From NCBI GenBank assembly GCA_003427395.1, contig BFEA01000370.1, forward strand, positions 1,333,847-1,361,640: a DNA stretch of 27,794 nucleotides, read 5' to 3'. The notes below the pieces were generated by a model. The model made no database searches and had not been told where the DNA came from. It saw only the letters and a list, made by a program, of their open reading frames with translations. Below are positions 1 through 7,061 of this stretch, in pieces (within the stretch, counting starts at the first letter, position 1; the number at the start of each line of letters is the position of its first letter). Origin of the DNA: Chara braunii (Eukaryota; Streptophyta; Charophyceae; Charales; Characeae). The position numbers were made by a program, and so were the translations under genes.

Positions 1-298
1 TTTTTTTTTTTTGGCATTTTTTGCCTTTTTTGCGTGTGGAGAGTACTCAGAGTAGTGGTGGAGCGAGGCGGCGAGGCCCACAGTCATGACGAAGGTGGGG
101 GGCTTCTGTTCGGGGAAACATAGTGAACGTTGTTTTTTTTTTTTTTCTCTGCTGACGACTTTCGTAGCAGTTAGTGCCCGAAATGCAGCAGTTTAAATTC
201 GTATATACGTACCAAGTCGTATTTATGTCCAGATAGATCGCCATATTTTTTCTCTGCTGACGACTCTGAATCAGGTTGAGGACGCTATAGGTACCTAC
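1..298. other. T-rich stretch with a separated direct repeat
   Basis: No gene is visible. Poly-T runs open the window and recur near 132-146. The 15-base string TCTCTGCTGACGACT occurs at 146-160 and again at 251-265, each after a T run, so it is a direct repeat 105 bases apart that could flank an old insertion. An open minus-strand frame across this region is only the foldback element at 299-405 read through. Confidence 0.4.
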
Positions 299-405
299 CT
301 TTTTCACCCGAATAGTACGCCCGGTCATTCTAGCTGTATTTGGAGAAGCTTTCGGTCGAGATACAGGCGTAAGGACCGGGCGTTCTATTCGGGTCAAGAT
401 GGTGA
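299..405. mobile_element. Foldback MITE, family A, copy 1
   Basis: The left arm begins CACCCGAATAGTACGCCCGG and runs inward to AGCTGTATTTGG. The right arm (about 360-399) is its reverse complement and ends CCGGGCGTTCTATTCGGG. The arms of about 37 bases enclose a loop of about 20, so the element is nearly all hairpin. Further copies lie at 2091-2180, 2957-3000 (one arm), 17110-17284 and 19284-19391. It has no coding capacity of its own. Assignment to a miniature inverted-repeat element is inferred from repetition plus terminal symmetry; no clean target duplication was found. Confidence 0.75.
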
Positions 406-465
406 AAGATATAGACACCATGTCGTTGAAAGTTATTTGAGGGGACTTTTTTTAACTTGTGTATC

Positions 466-510
466 GACGTAATTGAGGTCAGATGCATGCAGGTCTGGCC
501 GTAAATGCTG
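466..510. mobile_element. Family B fragment
   Basis: The stretch GAGGTCAGATGCAT followed by GGTCTGGCCGTAAATGC resembles the inner part of family B elements (compare GCGGTCAGATGCATTCGAG at about 1540-1558). Neither end is present, so this looks like a broken copy. Confidence 0.35.
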
Positions 511-581
511 TCCGATAAGAGATCGTAGCCTCGTAGGGATATGGTTGTTTTTTTTTTAATCGAAAATAAGCAGATTTAAAC

Positions 582-661
582 TCTTTTTTTTTTTTTTTTG
601 TGCGAGTATGCTCTGAGTCGACGCCAAAGCCCTACTGAGTAGTACTGAGTAGTACTGAGTA
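582..661. repeat. Poly-T run and three ACTGAGTAGT units
   Basis: A T run of about 17 bases is followed by a possible family B end (GAGTATGCTCTGAGT, 604-618) and then three tandem units of ACTGAGTAGT at 633-660. Confidence 0.6.
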
Positions 662-663
662 TA

Positions 664-851
664 AGTGCGTACTCACACTATCACTATCTCGAATGCATCT
701 GAACGTATTTACGGGCGGACCTGGATGTATGTCACGGCAATGACGTCCAAAAATTAAGGCATACTCACACTGTCACTATCTCGAATGCATCTGAACGTAT
801 TTACGGCCGGACCTGGATGTATGTCACGGCAATGACGTCCAAAAATTAAGT
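664..851. mobile_element. Family B element, internal tandem duplication
   Basis: Two direct copies, 92 bases apart (from 671 and 763), start ACTCACACT and contain CTCGAATGCATCTGA, then CGGACCTGGATGTATGTCAC and GCAATGACGTCC. The same order appears inverted in the copy at 1458-1587. The two units differ at only a few positions, so the duplication is much younger than the family. No ORF is present. The block from 852 to about 1097 shows only T-rich sequence (901-925) and no gene. Confidence 0.7.
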
Positions 852-1097
852 GAAAAAAGTACTAGTGTCAGTATTCCCTGAGATTGTGTGAATACCTCAA
901 TTTTTTTCTTTTTTGTTTTTTTTTCCAACTACCCCCGGCCCCTCCTTGGAGAAGAGACGGGGGCGACAAGTCTGGGTGCAGTGGGTAGTGGGACTAGATG
1001 CTAATTCATTTCAGACGCCTTACGGTGAAGAGGTCCCATTGTGTGCTGTTAGCGCAGAGAGTTTCTGAACTTCGAGAATTTACCTGATGATTTATCC

Positions 1098-1264
1098 ATT
1101 GGAAGGGACGCTGAACCCGGTTTCCAGCAGGTGCAGCTCCCCACCAATAGAAAGGAGCCATCGGAACCTTGCCGGCTTCTATCCTCTGGGCTCTTACCAC
1201 CCAAGGGATAGAGGACCTGGCCCTGAACGATGATTGGAAAAAAAAAAAAAAAAAAAAAAAAAAA
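1098..1264 (+). mobile_element. Retroposon 3' end with hairpins and A-tail
   Basis: The copy of the hairpin module at 1105-1129 is followed by a second small stem (GCTCC ... GGAGC, about 1136-1159) and a strong stem around 1179-1211 (TCTATCC ... GGGATAGA), and then by an A-tail of nearly 30 bases up to 1264. The 21688-21765 retroposon shares the first two hairpins in the same order and also ends in an A-tail. This is the look of a LINE/SINE 3' end. The 5' end is not defined. Confidence 0.55.
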
Positions 1265-1380
1265 GGCCTCTTAGTCCTTCGGGACATCTGTTAAAATTGG
1301 AACCGTACAGAGAAGATTAGCATGATGCATTGGCCCCTGCGCAAGGATGAAATAATTAAAAAAAAAAAAAAAAGGCCTCT
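1265..1380 (+). pseudogene. U6 snRNA retrocopy with target-site duplication
   Basis: From 1274 the sequence follows U6: GTCCTTCGGGACATC, then TTAAAATTGGAACCGTACAG, AGAAGATTAGCATG, and CCCCTGCGCAAGGATGA near 1336-1350. It stops inside U6, carries an extra ATGCATT after AGCATG, and ends in an A-tail (about 1358-1373). GGCCTCT precedes it (1265-1271) and follows the tail (1374-1380), a 7-base target-site duplication lying in A-rich flanks. This is good evidence of insertion by a LINE-type reverse transcriptase. It sits exactly at the end of the previous retroposon's A-tail. It is truncated and mutated, so not a working U6 gene. Confidence 0.9.
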
Positions 1381-1457
1381 GACTAATGACCAGGAACGTG
1401 GGGCTATTGTTTCTGTTGTTTGTCTCTTTTTCCTGCGTGGGTCTTTGTTGCACTCTA

Positions 1458-1587
1458 TGAGAGCGTACTCACACTAGGACTGTTTCGAGAAAGGTCTGGA
1501 CGCCATTGCTGTGACGTGCGTCCAGGTCCGGCCGTAATTGCGGTCAGATGCATTCGAGATCATAGTGCTTGTCTGAGTATGCCCTGG
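1458..1587 (-). mobile_element. Family B MITE, nearly full length
   Basis: Read on the minus strand it starts GGGCATACTCAGACAAGCAC, passes CTCGAATGCATCTGACCGCA and GGCCGGACCTGGACGCACGT, and ends TCCTAGTGTGAGTACGCTCT. The two ends are inverted copies of about 17 bases (GGGCATACTCACACTAG consensus). Total length is about 125 bases, non-coding. Copies also lie at 664-851 and 3898-4029. Confidence 0.7.
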
Positions 1588-1624
1588 GTGTGAGTTGTTT
1601 GAACTGTGTTTGCATAATTTTAGA

Positions 1625-1850
1625 AAGGGAAACTTTCGAAATATCCCTGGAATTCACGTATATTGCTAAGATACCCCTAGAGCTTGTGAGTAGAGAAGAA
1701 TACCCCTCTGAAATTTCAAAGTTTGCGAAATGCTTTTTTGGATTGAAATCTTTGCGATATACCCCTGTCCGGGGGTTACCAAGTTTTTGCCATACCCCTA
1801 CTACCCCTAGCAAGGGCAGAACACAAACTTGCGCAACACCCTGACTGGGG
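1625..1850. repeat. Degenerate 29-30 bp periodic TACCCCT array
   Basis: TACCCCT or a one-base variant starts at 1642, 1672, 1701, 1760 and 1793, with a decayed unit near 1731 and a weaker one at 1837. Spacing is 29-30 bases through the first five positions. Several units begin with TTTGCGA or TTTGC just upstream. Both strands stay open here (91 and 112 codons), but the composition follows the repeat and no protein family is recognisable. A related array is at 24091-24215. From 1885 to 2090 nothing further is seen. Confidence 0.6.
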
Positions 1851-2090
1851 TAGATCGCAATCATTTCCATTGAAAAGGGCATTTCACAGACTCTTCAAGT
1901 CTTTCAGAGGAGCAGTCGTACACACTCGTACTTGAGCATGCACGTGGACTTTCAGGGATGTTTCGCAAATTTTCCCTTTTGCAAAAGGTTGTGGCTTGGA
2001 GACAGGCCCATTCTCATGAGCGACGTCTTCACTGGTTCCTGACCGCCGGGCCCAAACATGCCCCCGGTCACGACCGAGGGTGATTCGCTG

Positions 2091-2180
2091 CTTCATCCGA
2101 ATAGAACGCACTGTCATTTTGGCTGCATGTGTTGGGCCAAATACGGATGTAACGACCGGCCGTTCTATTCGGGGGAAGAC
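2091..2180. mobile_element. Foldback MITE, family A, copy 2
   Basis: The left arm TTCATCCGAATAGAACGCAC and the right arm CCGGCCGTTCTATTCGGG are inverted copies, with loop sequence TGCATGTGTTGGGCCAAATA. This matches the arm and loop order of the copies at 299-405 and 19284-19391. Confidence 0.7.
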
Positions 2181-2255
2181 CGTAGCAACAAGCTCCTGTT
2201 TGTTAGTCAGACCTTGCTCCGAGAGGCCGTGTTTTTTTTTTTTACACCAAACAAC

Positions 2256-2277
2256 TTGGAACCAGGCCCGGCGTCCC
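2256..2277 (-). repeat. Hairpin module copy (minus)
   Basis: GGAACCAGGCCCGGCGTCCC is the reverse complement of the recurring module GGGACGCTGG...CCAGCA found at eight places in this window. The stem pairs are weakened in this copy. Confidence 0.6.
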
Positions 2278-2365
2278 TGGTTTCTCATTTTTTTGCGGGT
2301 GTGATTTCTTTTTTTTGTTTCTTTGTTTAACCCAGTGTGATTTCTACTGCCCTGAAACCGTAGGC

Positions 2366-2705
2366 AAAAGAAAGGTTATGGGCTAGGGCCTTATGGACAG
2401 TTAAGTCTAACACCTGTCTTGGGAACAAAGGTTAAGGGCTAGGGCCTTATGGACAGTTAAGTCTAACACCTGTCTACAGGTAAGGAAGGCAGTCTTCTGG
2501 GACTAGGGCCTTATGGACAGTTAAGTCTAGCACCTGTCTTGCGAAGAAAGGTTATGGGCTAGGGCCTTATGGACAGCTAAGTCTACCTCCGGTTCTACGT
2601 CCCTGGTTTTCCTTTGCCCGATTTGTAAGTCTTGGGAAGAAAGGTTATGGGCTAGGGCCTTTTGGATTTAAGTCTAACACCTGTCTACAGGTAAGGAAGG
2701 CAGTC
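2366..2705. repeat. Minisatellite, about 57-bp unit, five copies
   Basis: GGGCTAGGGCCTTATGGACA, then GTTAAGTCTAACACCTGTCT, recurs with starts at 2380, 2436, 2499, 2556 and 2649. The third unit is diverged at its start, the fourth is followed by unrelated sequence, and the fifth has TTTTGG in place of TTATGGACAG. Two units end in CACCTGTCTACAGGTAAGGA, which contains the short palindrome ACCTGTctACAGGT. Confidence 0.8.
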
Positions 2706-2709
2706 CTCT

Positions 2710-2733
2710 GGGACGCTGGGCCCGGTTCCCAGC
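2710..2733 (+). repeat. Hairpin module copy
   Basis: The copy starts GGGACGCTGGGCCC and closes with TTCCCAGC. GCTGGG pairs with CCCAGC around a 7-base loop. It abuts the end of the minisatellite. Confidence 0.7.
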
Positions 2734-2861
2734 GTAGGAGTAGGCTGCTTTAGTTCTCAGAAATCTCCTACAGTAACTGTGTTAGGTACACTTTTTTCCT
2801 TTTCTGCTGGTTGTTGCCTTTCATTGCCCGGTTGACCACTTTTTCTATAGTTTGCAGATCA

Positions 2862-2886
2862 GGGACGTTGGACCCGGTTTCCAGCA
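2862..2886 (+). repeat. Hairpin module copy
   Basis: The copy starts GGGACGTTGGACCC and ends GTTTCCAGCA. One side of the stem has a T in place of C, still able to pair as G-U in RNA. Flanking sequence differs from the other copies, so only this core is shared. Confidence 0.65.
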
Positions 2887-2956
2887 AAGGAACAAGCTGG
2901 GTTTTAATCCCAGTTAAATAAGATTTTTCCTGTCTTTTTTGGTGCAAGCCAAAGCT

Positions 2957-3000
2957 GAAGTCTTCCCCCGAATAGGACGTACGGTCATTATATCCGAATT
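2957..3000. mobile_element. Foldback MITE, family A, single arm
   Basis: GTCTTCCCCCGAATAGGACG followed by TACGGTCATTATATCCGAAT matches the left arm of family A. No matching right arm follows within the expected 100 bases, so this is a half element. Confidence 0.6.
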
Positions 3001-3050
3001 CACCCAAAATGCAACGGAAGGTCATATGCGGTCAACGAAGGACTACCCAC

Positions 3051-3152
3051 TTTCCCCTGAACACAATGCAACCTCATTGTGAATGCATCCAACCCGAAAG
3101 ATGGCTGGTATGCACTCACAATCAGGGTGCGATATGTTGGGGGAAGACGGTA
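3051..3152. mobile_element. Foldback element, diverged relative of family A
   Basis: The left arm starts TTCCCCTGAACACAATGCAA and continues through CATTGTGAATGCATCC. The right arm, read in reverse complement, starts TTCCCCCAACATATCGCACC and continues through GATTGTGAGTGCATACC. Arms are about 38 bases with a loop of about 20. Position by position the arm resembles family A (TTCACCCGAATAGAACGC), so the two may be branches of one family. A one-arm copy lies at 3848-3890. Confidence 0.6.
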
Positions 3153-3629
3153 GCGGCCTGACTTGGTTCTCAGAAACGTGGGCCGTTCAGGGACTGGAAG
3201 ATGGGAACATTGGGAAGATGGTATTGGATCCTTGGCTGCTGACTGAAGTGTAATTACATGGGCGCTTGGTTCTATGAACTTCTATCTCCGCGGTAGCGGC
3301 GGTAGGACGGCAGCAGAAAGGGGTAGGTACTAGGTGGGGTCAGGAGGGAGTGCCATTTCATTGCTTGGAACTTCGTTTCTGGTGCGGCCTTGAGTTAGGG
3401 GTACTGCTAAGCGGAGTTCAGCTCGGGGTTGGATTGCAGCCTAGCGCTTTTTCTCTTCTTATCTATTCTGAACATTCTTTTTCAGGGGGTTGACCCTCTC
3501 GGGATGCTGTCCTGTAAGCCAAACTGGGTAAAGCTCCCAGGTTGACTGTGAGGACTTCGCCGTCAACCTGTGACACGGCCTCAACCTGTGACATGATTAG
3601 AAATATGTTTCTATTGGGAAAAATAGAAG
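3153..3629. other. No recognisable gene or repeat
   Basis: The stretch has mixed composition, with a short GGTAGCGGCGGTAGG run near 3290-3310. Short frames that cross its end are open because of the A-rich repeat that follows. Confidence 0.4.
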
Positions 3630-3692
3630 CAAAAAAAGAGAAGCAAAAAAAAGAAGCAAAAAAAGAAGCAAAAAAAGAAGCAAAGAAAAGAG
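3630..3692. repeat. GAAGCAAAAAAA tandem repeat
   Basis: About five units of roughly 12 bases (GAAGCAAAAAAA and variants) run in tandem. In one frame they would read as repeated Lys-Glu-Ala-Lys, but the 130-codon frame around them runs through mobile DNA on one side and is best read as chance. Confidence 0.8.
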
Positions 3693-3727
3693 CGCTTGTC
3701 ATCACCCGTGCCTACCGCCGCTACCGG

Positions 3728-3823
3728 GGGCCAAGTCCCACTTACCCGAATGATCTGTTTCTGACCGCAGATTTGGAAGATCAACGACCAGAAATCAAGG
3801 ATCAGCGTAAGTGGACTTGGCCC
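3728..3823. mobile_element. Family C MITE with 3-bp target duplication
   Basis: The ends are inverted: GGGCCAAGTCCCACTTACCC on the left, and on the right the reverse complement GGGCCAAGTCCACTTACGC. The element is 96 bases and is flanked by CGG on both sides (3725-3727, 3824-3826). The second copy, inverted at 8444-8544, shares the interior (TTTCTGACCGCAGA, GGAAGATCAACGACCAGAAA). Three-base duplications of CNG form and GGGCC-type ends are reminiscent of PIF/Harbinger elements; that assignment is inference. Confidence 0.8.
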
Positions 3824-3847
3824 CGGGGGCCATGTCCCATCACCGTT

Positions 3848-3890
3848 TTCCCCCGGAACACAACGCACCCTGATCATGATTGTATCAGGC
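3848..3890. mobile_element. Foldback arm fragment (as at 3051)
   Basis: TTTCCCCCGGAACACAACGC followed by ACCCTGATCATGATTGTATC matches the arm of the foldback at 3051-3152. No second arm follows; family B sequence starts eight bases later. Confidence 0.5.
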
Positions 3891-3897
3891 TGGGAAC

Positions 3898-4029
3898 AGA
3901 GCATAGTACTCACACTAGGAATGTTTGTACTTAAGCTCTGGGGGTGATTGCGGTCAGATTCATCCACTTTGGGCCCTGCTTGCAGTCAAATCCATTTAGG
4001 AATTTCGAAGTGCTAGTATGAGTATGCCC
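3898..4029. mobile_element. Family B MITE, diverged copy
   Basis: The left end AGCATAGTACTCACACTAGG and right end GTGCTAGTATGAGTATGCCC are inverted. The interior has GATTGCGGTCAGATTCATCC and then a second, similar GCAGTCAAATCCATTTAGG, so part of the inside is duplicated. Total length is about 130 bases. Confidence 0.65.
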
Positions 4030-4099
4030 TTATTGGGGAGAAGGCGGTAGAAACTTGAAAGGGGAAGGGTAGTTTCGGAACTGCTCATATTGTCCTTCG

Positions 4100-4209
4100 G
4101 CCCTTCGGGACGTCCGCTAAAATTGGAAGCACGATGGACTTCACCTAGAATCCGTATTGATCAACAACACAGAGAAGATTAGCATGGTCCCTGCGCCGGA
4201 TGACACGCA
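4100..4209 (+). pseudogene. U6 snRNA pseudogene interrupted by about 38 bp
   Basis: CCCTTCGGGACGTCCGCTAA, then AATTGGAA, is U6 5' sequence. After about 38 foreign bases (4129-4166), U6 resumes with ACACAGAGAAGATTAGCATG and then GGTCCCTGCGCCGGATGACA. The interruption has no GT...AG borders, so it is not a typical spliceosomal intron. Sequence changes in the core (GGTCCC, GCCGG) also argue against function. No A-tail or target duplication was recognised. Confidence 0.85.
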
Positions 4210-4345
4210 GAGAGAGAGAGACCCTGCTGATGCGGAAATGTGAGGGCAGGAGAGTACAGGATATGACAAAAAAATAAAAAATAAAAAAGTGAGGGCAGAG
4301 ACGAGGAGAGAGAAAAAAAAAGAAATAAAAAAGGGGGTGAGCCCT
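4210..4345. repeat. Purine-rich low-complexity block
   Basis: The block is GA-rich and A-rich, with AGAGAGAGAG at 4209-4220, AAAAAATAAAAAATAAAAAA near 4267-4286 and a second GAGAGAGAAAAAAAAAG run. No gene is seen. Confidence 0.7.
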
Positions 4346-4494
4346 ACGTTCAAAAATGGAATCACGAGACCGCTGGGGGGAGGCCGCACGAAACGTGCGC
4401 CAACGTAGCGGCGACAGCGGCGGTGGCGGCTGTGTAGGCTGACGTCGAGTCGTGGTGATGCTGATCTTTCACGTGGCGCCTACCCTGCCAGGCA

Positions 4495-4517
4495 CCATAG
4501 CTCTGTGAGAGCTATGG
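4495..4517. other. Perfect 10-bp stem with 3-base loop
   Basis: CCATAGCTCT and AGAGCTATGG are exact reverse complements separated by GTG. It lies 140 bases upstream of a larger hairpin that ends in T6 (4656-4706). Whether both belong to one transcript cannot be told. Confidence 0.6.
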
Positions 4518-4655
4518 CGACAGTGCCCTGGTGTAACCTTGCCCTTGAGTGGGGAGGAAGTGCTCTGCACTCTTCGCCATGGCATACTGTTAGTCCTGTG
4601 CTTCATACTCGAAATCTATACCAACCATCAAACCTAATAGTATCCAGATACCAGA

Positions 4656-4706
4656 GGAGTCGTCCTCCCCTTAAGCCTCCTGCTCGTAAGGGGGGACTCC
4701 TTTTTT
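4656..4706 (+). terminator. GC-rich hairpin followed by T6
   Basis: The left arm GGAGTC-gtc-CTCCCCTTA (4656-4673) pairs with TAAGGGGGGACTCC (4687-4700) around a loop of 13 bases, with a small bulge, and T6 follows at once (4701-4706). In a eukaryote T4 or longer is the RNA polymerase III stop signal, so this could close a small RNA gene starting upstream. No A or B box was confidently placed upstream. Confidence 0.35.
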
Positions 4707-4774
4707 AATATCCTAACGCCGGGCGTTGGACACGCAGGACACGGTATCTCGATCGCCTCGGTCATGAAGAGAGC

Positions 4775-4903
4775 ATGGACGGCGAGGCGGCGCATCTAGA
4801 CGCAGTGGGAGAGCGGACGGTTGCGGTGGCAGCGCTTCGGATTGTCCAAGGACTAGAGCAAGGCCTGGTCGCCCTATTTACGGTGCAAGGCAGCCATGCA
4901 TAG
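4775..4903 (+). CDS. Short ORF with coding-like sequence, 42 aa
   Basis: From ATG at 4775 to TAG at 4901 the frame encodes a 42-residue peptide, MDGEAAHLDAVGERT at its start and QGLEQGLVALFTVQGSHA at its end. The same frame is open upstream to 4709, so the start could lie in an earlier exon; an acceptor-like ACACGCAG ends at 4737. Amino-acid use (Ala, Val, Gly, Leu, Glu, with few Cys or Trp) looks like soluble protein rather than random DNA. I recognise no family. It may be a gene fragment, an exon of an unseen gene or chance. Confidence 0.25.
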   Translation: MDGEAAHLDAVGERTVAVAALRIVQGLEQGLVALFTVQGSHA

Positions 4904-4990
4904 AATGGGGGAGATATATTTTAGACTGGGGCAGTTAGCGCTAGAGGACTATTGTGCCTCCAGATGGTCTTCTGCCCTCTAAATGAGCGA

Positions 4991-5191
4991 ATGATGGGGA
5001 AGTATCTTTTCTCTCTTTTTGCTATTCTAATCTGTTTGACTCGGACTGCGGCAGTGTTCTGGAATCACCTTTGTTCCCATAATCTGTATGATAGTGCTTG
5101 GAAGGTAGTGATCAGATTTGATCATCGTGGGGTTACTGTGTGCAACAAGAAACTTTGTGCGGGCTCGCCAGTTAAACTGTACGATGAATAA
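4991..5191 (+). CDS. Hypothetical small secreted protein, 66 aa
   Basis: Starting at the tandem ATG at 4991, the frame encodes 66 residues and stops at TAA (5189-5191). The N-terminus looks like a signal peptide: a short n-region with Lys4, a hydrophobic core YLFSLFAILICL (residues 5-16), and a possible cleavage after Ala21 (TRTAA). The predicted mature part has three cysteines (28, 51, 56) and mixed charge. An alternative in-frame ATG at 4964 adds nine residues and spoils the signal peptide. TATATTTT (about 4915-4922) lies roughly 70 bases upstream and could be a TATA element. No family is recognised and chance cannot be excluded. Confidence 0.3.
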   Translation: MMGKYLFSLFAILICLTRTAAVFWNHLCSHNLYDSAWKVVIRFDHRGVTVCNKKLCAGSPVKLYDE

Positions 5192-5266
5192 TGGAACGGA
5201 AGATTCAGGGGATCGTTTCCAGTGCACGGAACCGGACGTGATGCCATGAAAAACCGAGTGTGTTGG

Positions 5267-5445
5267 CGAAGGCATCGATCGAATCTCGAGGTAGGCTGTA
5301 AGGCTGTAACTATTTACTTCCTCGAAGGCATTGATCACTCGATGCAGGCTGTACGGCTGCTGTTACTACTACTTCCTTTCTCATGTATCTGCAGCCCAGT
5401 GGTTATGATGTGCGGCTGCTGCTGATGATGATACTCTAATGATGC
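5267..5445. repeat. 54-bp imperfect duplication, then CTG/ATG-rich tract
   Basis: CGAAGGCATCGATCGAATCT with AGGCTGTAAGGCTG (from 5269) is repeated with changes as CGAAGGCATTGATCACTCGA with AGGCTGTACGGCTG (from 5323). Runs of GCTGCTG and GATGATGAT follow. From 5446 to 5637 there is no gene, only a CTGCTGCTGCTG run near 5500. Confidence 0.55.
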
Positions 5446-5637
5446 TGTGGTGTGTTCATAAGAGTTCAGATTGAGGGGTGGTGTGTTTATGGATCAGCGG
5501 CTGCTGCTGCTGTTTTTTCTCTCCGTTTTTCATCATGTGAACAGACGGAAGCGGGCTGCAGCCAATTGCCTTTTTCTTCGCCATTTGTTTAAGGTAAATG
5601 ACCGTTGAGTGGTTCGTGTCTTCATTTATTGCTTGTG

Positions 5638-6151
5638 GTGGTTGATGGAGTTTAGAGTTGTTTCTGCAGTCTAATTAGGTATTGTTCGGTAGTATTTGGG
5701 AAATCAATATATACTTCGAAGTTTATTTGGGTTGTTACATGTGGTAAGCTCCTGAGACTTTTCCTGTTGCGGTTGATTCTTTCAGGGTACTTTGTCTTTT
5801 AAGACACACCGTAGCTTATGTCGTAAAAGAGGTAGTTCTCCAAGTCCAGGAAACAGTACTGGGGGGTCACCCAAGCCTTGAGTGGTACGGGGAGGTGGTT
5901 GATGGAGTTTAGAGTTGTTTCTGCAGTCTAATTAGGTATTGTTCGGTAGTATTTGGGAAATCAATATGTACTTCGAAGTTTATTTGGGTTGTTACATGTG
6001 GTAAGCTCCCGAGACTTTTCCTGTTGCGGTTGATTCTTTCAGGGTACTTTGTCTTTTAAGACACACGGTAGCTTATGTTGTAAAAGAGGTAGTTCTCCAA
6101 GTCCAGGAAACAGTACTGGGGGGTCACCCAAGCCTTGAGTGGTACGAGGAG
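5638..6151. repeat. 257-bp tandem duplication, two copies
   Basis: Copies are 5638-5894 and 5895-6151. By eye they differ at about five positions (for example AATATATAC/AATATGTAC, GCTCCTGAG/GCTCCCGAG, CACACCG/CACACGG), so the duplication is recent. Each unit ends GGGGTCACCCAAGCCTTGAG. A third, older partial copy of this end lies at 6361-6430. No ORF spans a unit and no known RNA family is recognised. Confidence 0.9.
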
Positions 6152-6290
6152 TGTTCTACGCTTGACCCGGGGTCATCCTGGAAACTACGGTGCATTATGT
6201 TCTTCTGAAACTACCTACGGCAGTAGGGGTGGCGGCACCGTTAGTGGGGGTGGGAGGCTTACTAGTGGTGGTGGGATCGTCGCCTGGGCG

Positions 6291-6302
6291 CAACAGGTAA
6301 GT
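6291..6302 (+). other. Unassigned strong 5' splice site
   Basis: CAACAG|GTAAGTT matches the donor consensus very well (cut after 6296). The preceding GC-rich block (about 6207-6296) is open in the phase the 10984 exon would need, but that frame starts only after a stop at 6063-6065, lacks an ATG and is low in complexity. It could be an upstream exon border of the 10984-18296 gene or a chance match. Confidence 0.2.
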
Positions 6303-6360
6303 TAATTCCCAGCTTAACGTGCTTGGAGGGATGGCTGACCTTCAGAATAGGGAGGATGTC

Positions 6361-6430
6361 ACAGGGTCACCCATGCCTTGAGTGGTGAGGGGAGTGTTCC
6401 ACGCTCGACGTTGTGCCACTTGGAAATTAT
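6361..6430. repeat. Partial third copy of the 257-bp unit end
   Basis: GGGTCACCCATGCCTTGAGT, then GGGGAGTGTTCCACGCT, resembles 6121-6165. From 6431 to 6907 nothing beyond AT-rich sequence with repeated GGTTAAAATTT strings (about 6600-6665) is visible. Confidence 0.6.
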
Positions 6431-6907
6431 CGTTAGTTTTCTTTTCACCCCCCTTTTCAGGCGCAGTCATTCTTATCCTGTCTTCTGTATGGGAATTTTC
6501 TTGGTTTCTACATATGTGGTTGTTTTGGATGGTTGGTGTTTGATAGCTTAATTTTGGGAGATAATACAATTACGTGAGTTTGAAGTTGTTACGAGTCTGG
6601 GTTAAAATTTTGGGATTATTTAGTCTGCTGTTGGAATAATTTTAGGGTTAAAATGGTTAAAATTTCTCGTGAATCGCCTTGCGTGTTTTGAGATTTGTGG
6701 TCTATAATTTGTAGTCCTTTGCCAATAGTGCTTTGACTTTAGAAACATGCCGGTGTTGTACTTCATTCTCTGCGTTGCAAGGATAGCATGCTATAGGCTG
6801 AGGGATTGGAGAAGTCAAGAGAGGTTTGTTACTGATTAGTTCAGCCGCCTTTTCTGTGCTTCAAGGCTATTTTGAGGAGCTCTGTCCTGTTGAGACTAGG
6901 CGTTCGT

Positions 6908-6932
6908 GGGACGCTGGACCTGGTTTCCAGCA
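6908..6932 (+). repeat. Hairpin module copy
   Basis: The copy starts GGGACGCTGGACCT and ends GGTTTCCAGCA. GCTGGA and TTCCAGC can pair. Flanks are unrelated to those of other copies. Confidence 0.65.
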
Positions 6933-7022
6933 GGCTTTATCTTGTTAACACCGGGTAGAATTGTGAGGTCCCCGGCCTCGACTATTTTTGTTCTGAAATA
7001 TAAAGTGACAACTTCTCAAAAT

Positions 7023-7050
7023 CAAAAAAAAAAAGAAAAAAAAAAAAAGG
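7023..7050. repeat. A-rich tract
   Basis: Two A runs separated by G, like the tail of a retroposon on the + strand ending just before the tRNA-like SINE head at 7062. The element it would belong to is not recognised. Confidence 0.5.
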
Positions 7051-7061
7051 AATCCCATCCA

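Noticed and set aside
2366-2705. CRISPR-like array
   Set aside because: The repeats are long and directly tandem with no unique equal-length spacers, and the genome is eukaryotic.
3542-3934. 130-codon frame with Lys-Glu-Ala repeats
   Set aside because: The charged part is the GAAGCAAAAAAA repeat and the rest reads through a family C MITE and a foldback arm.
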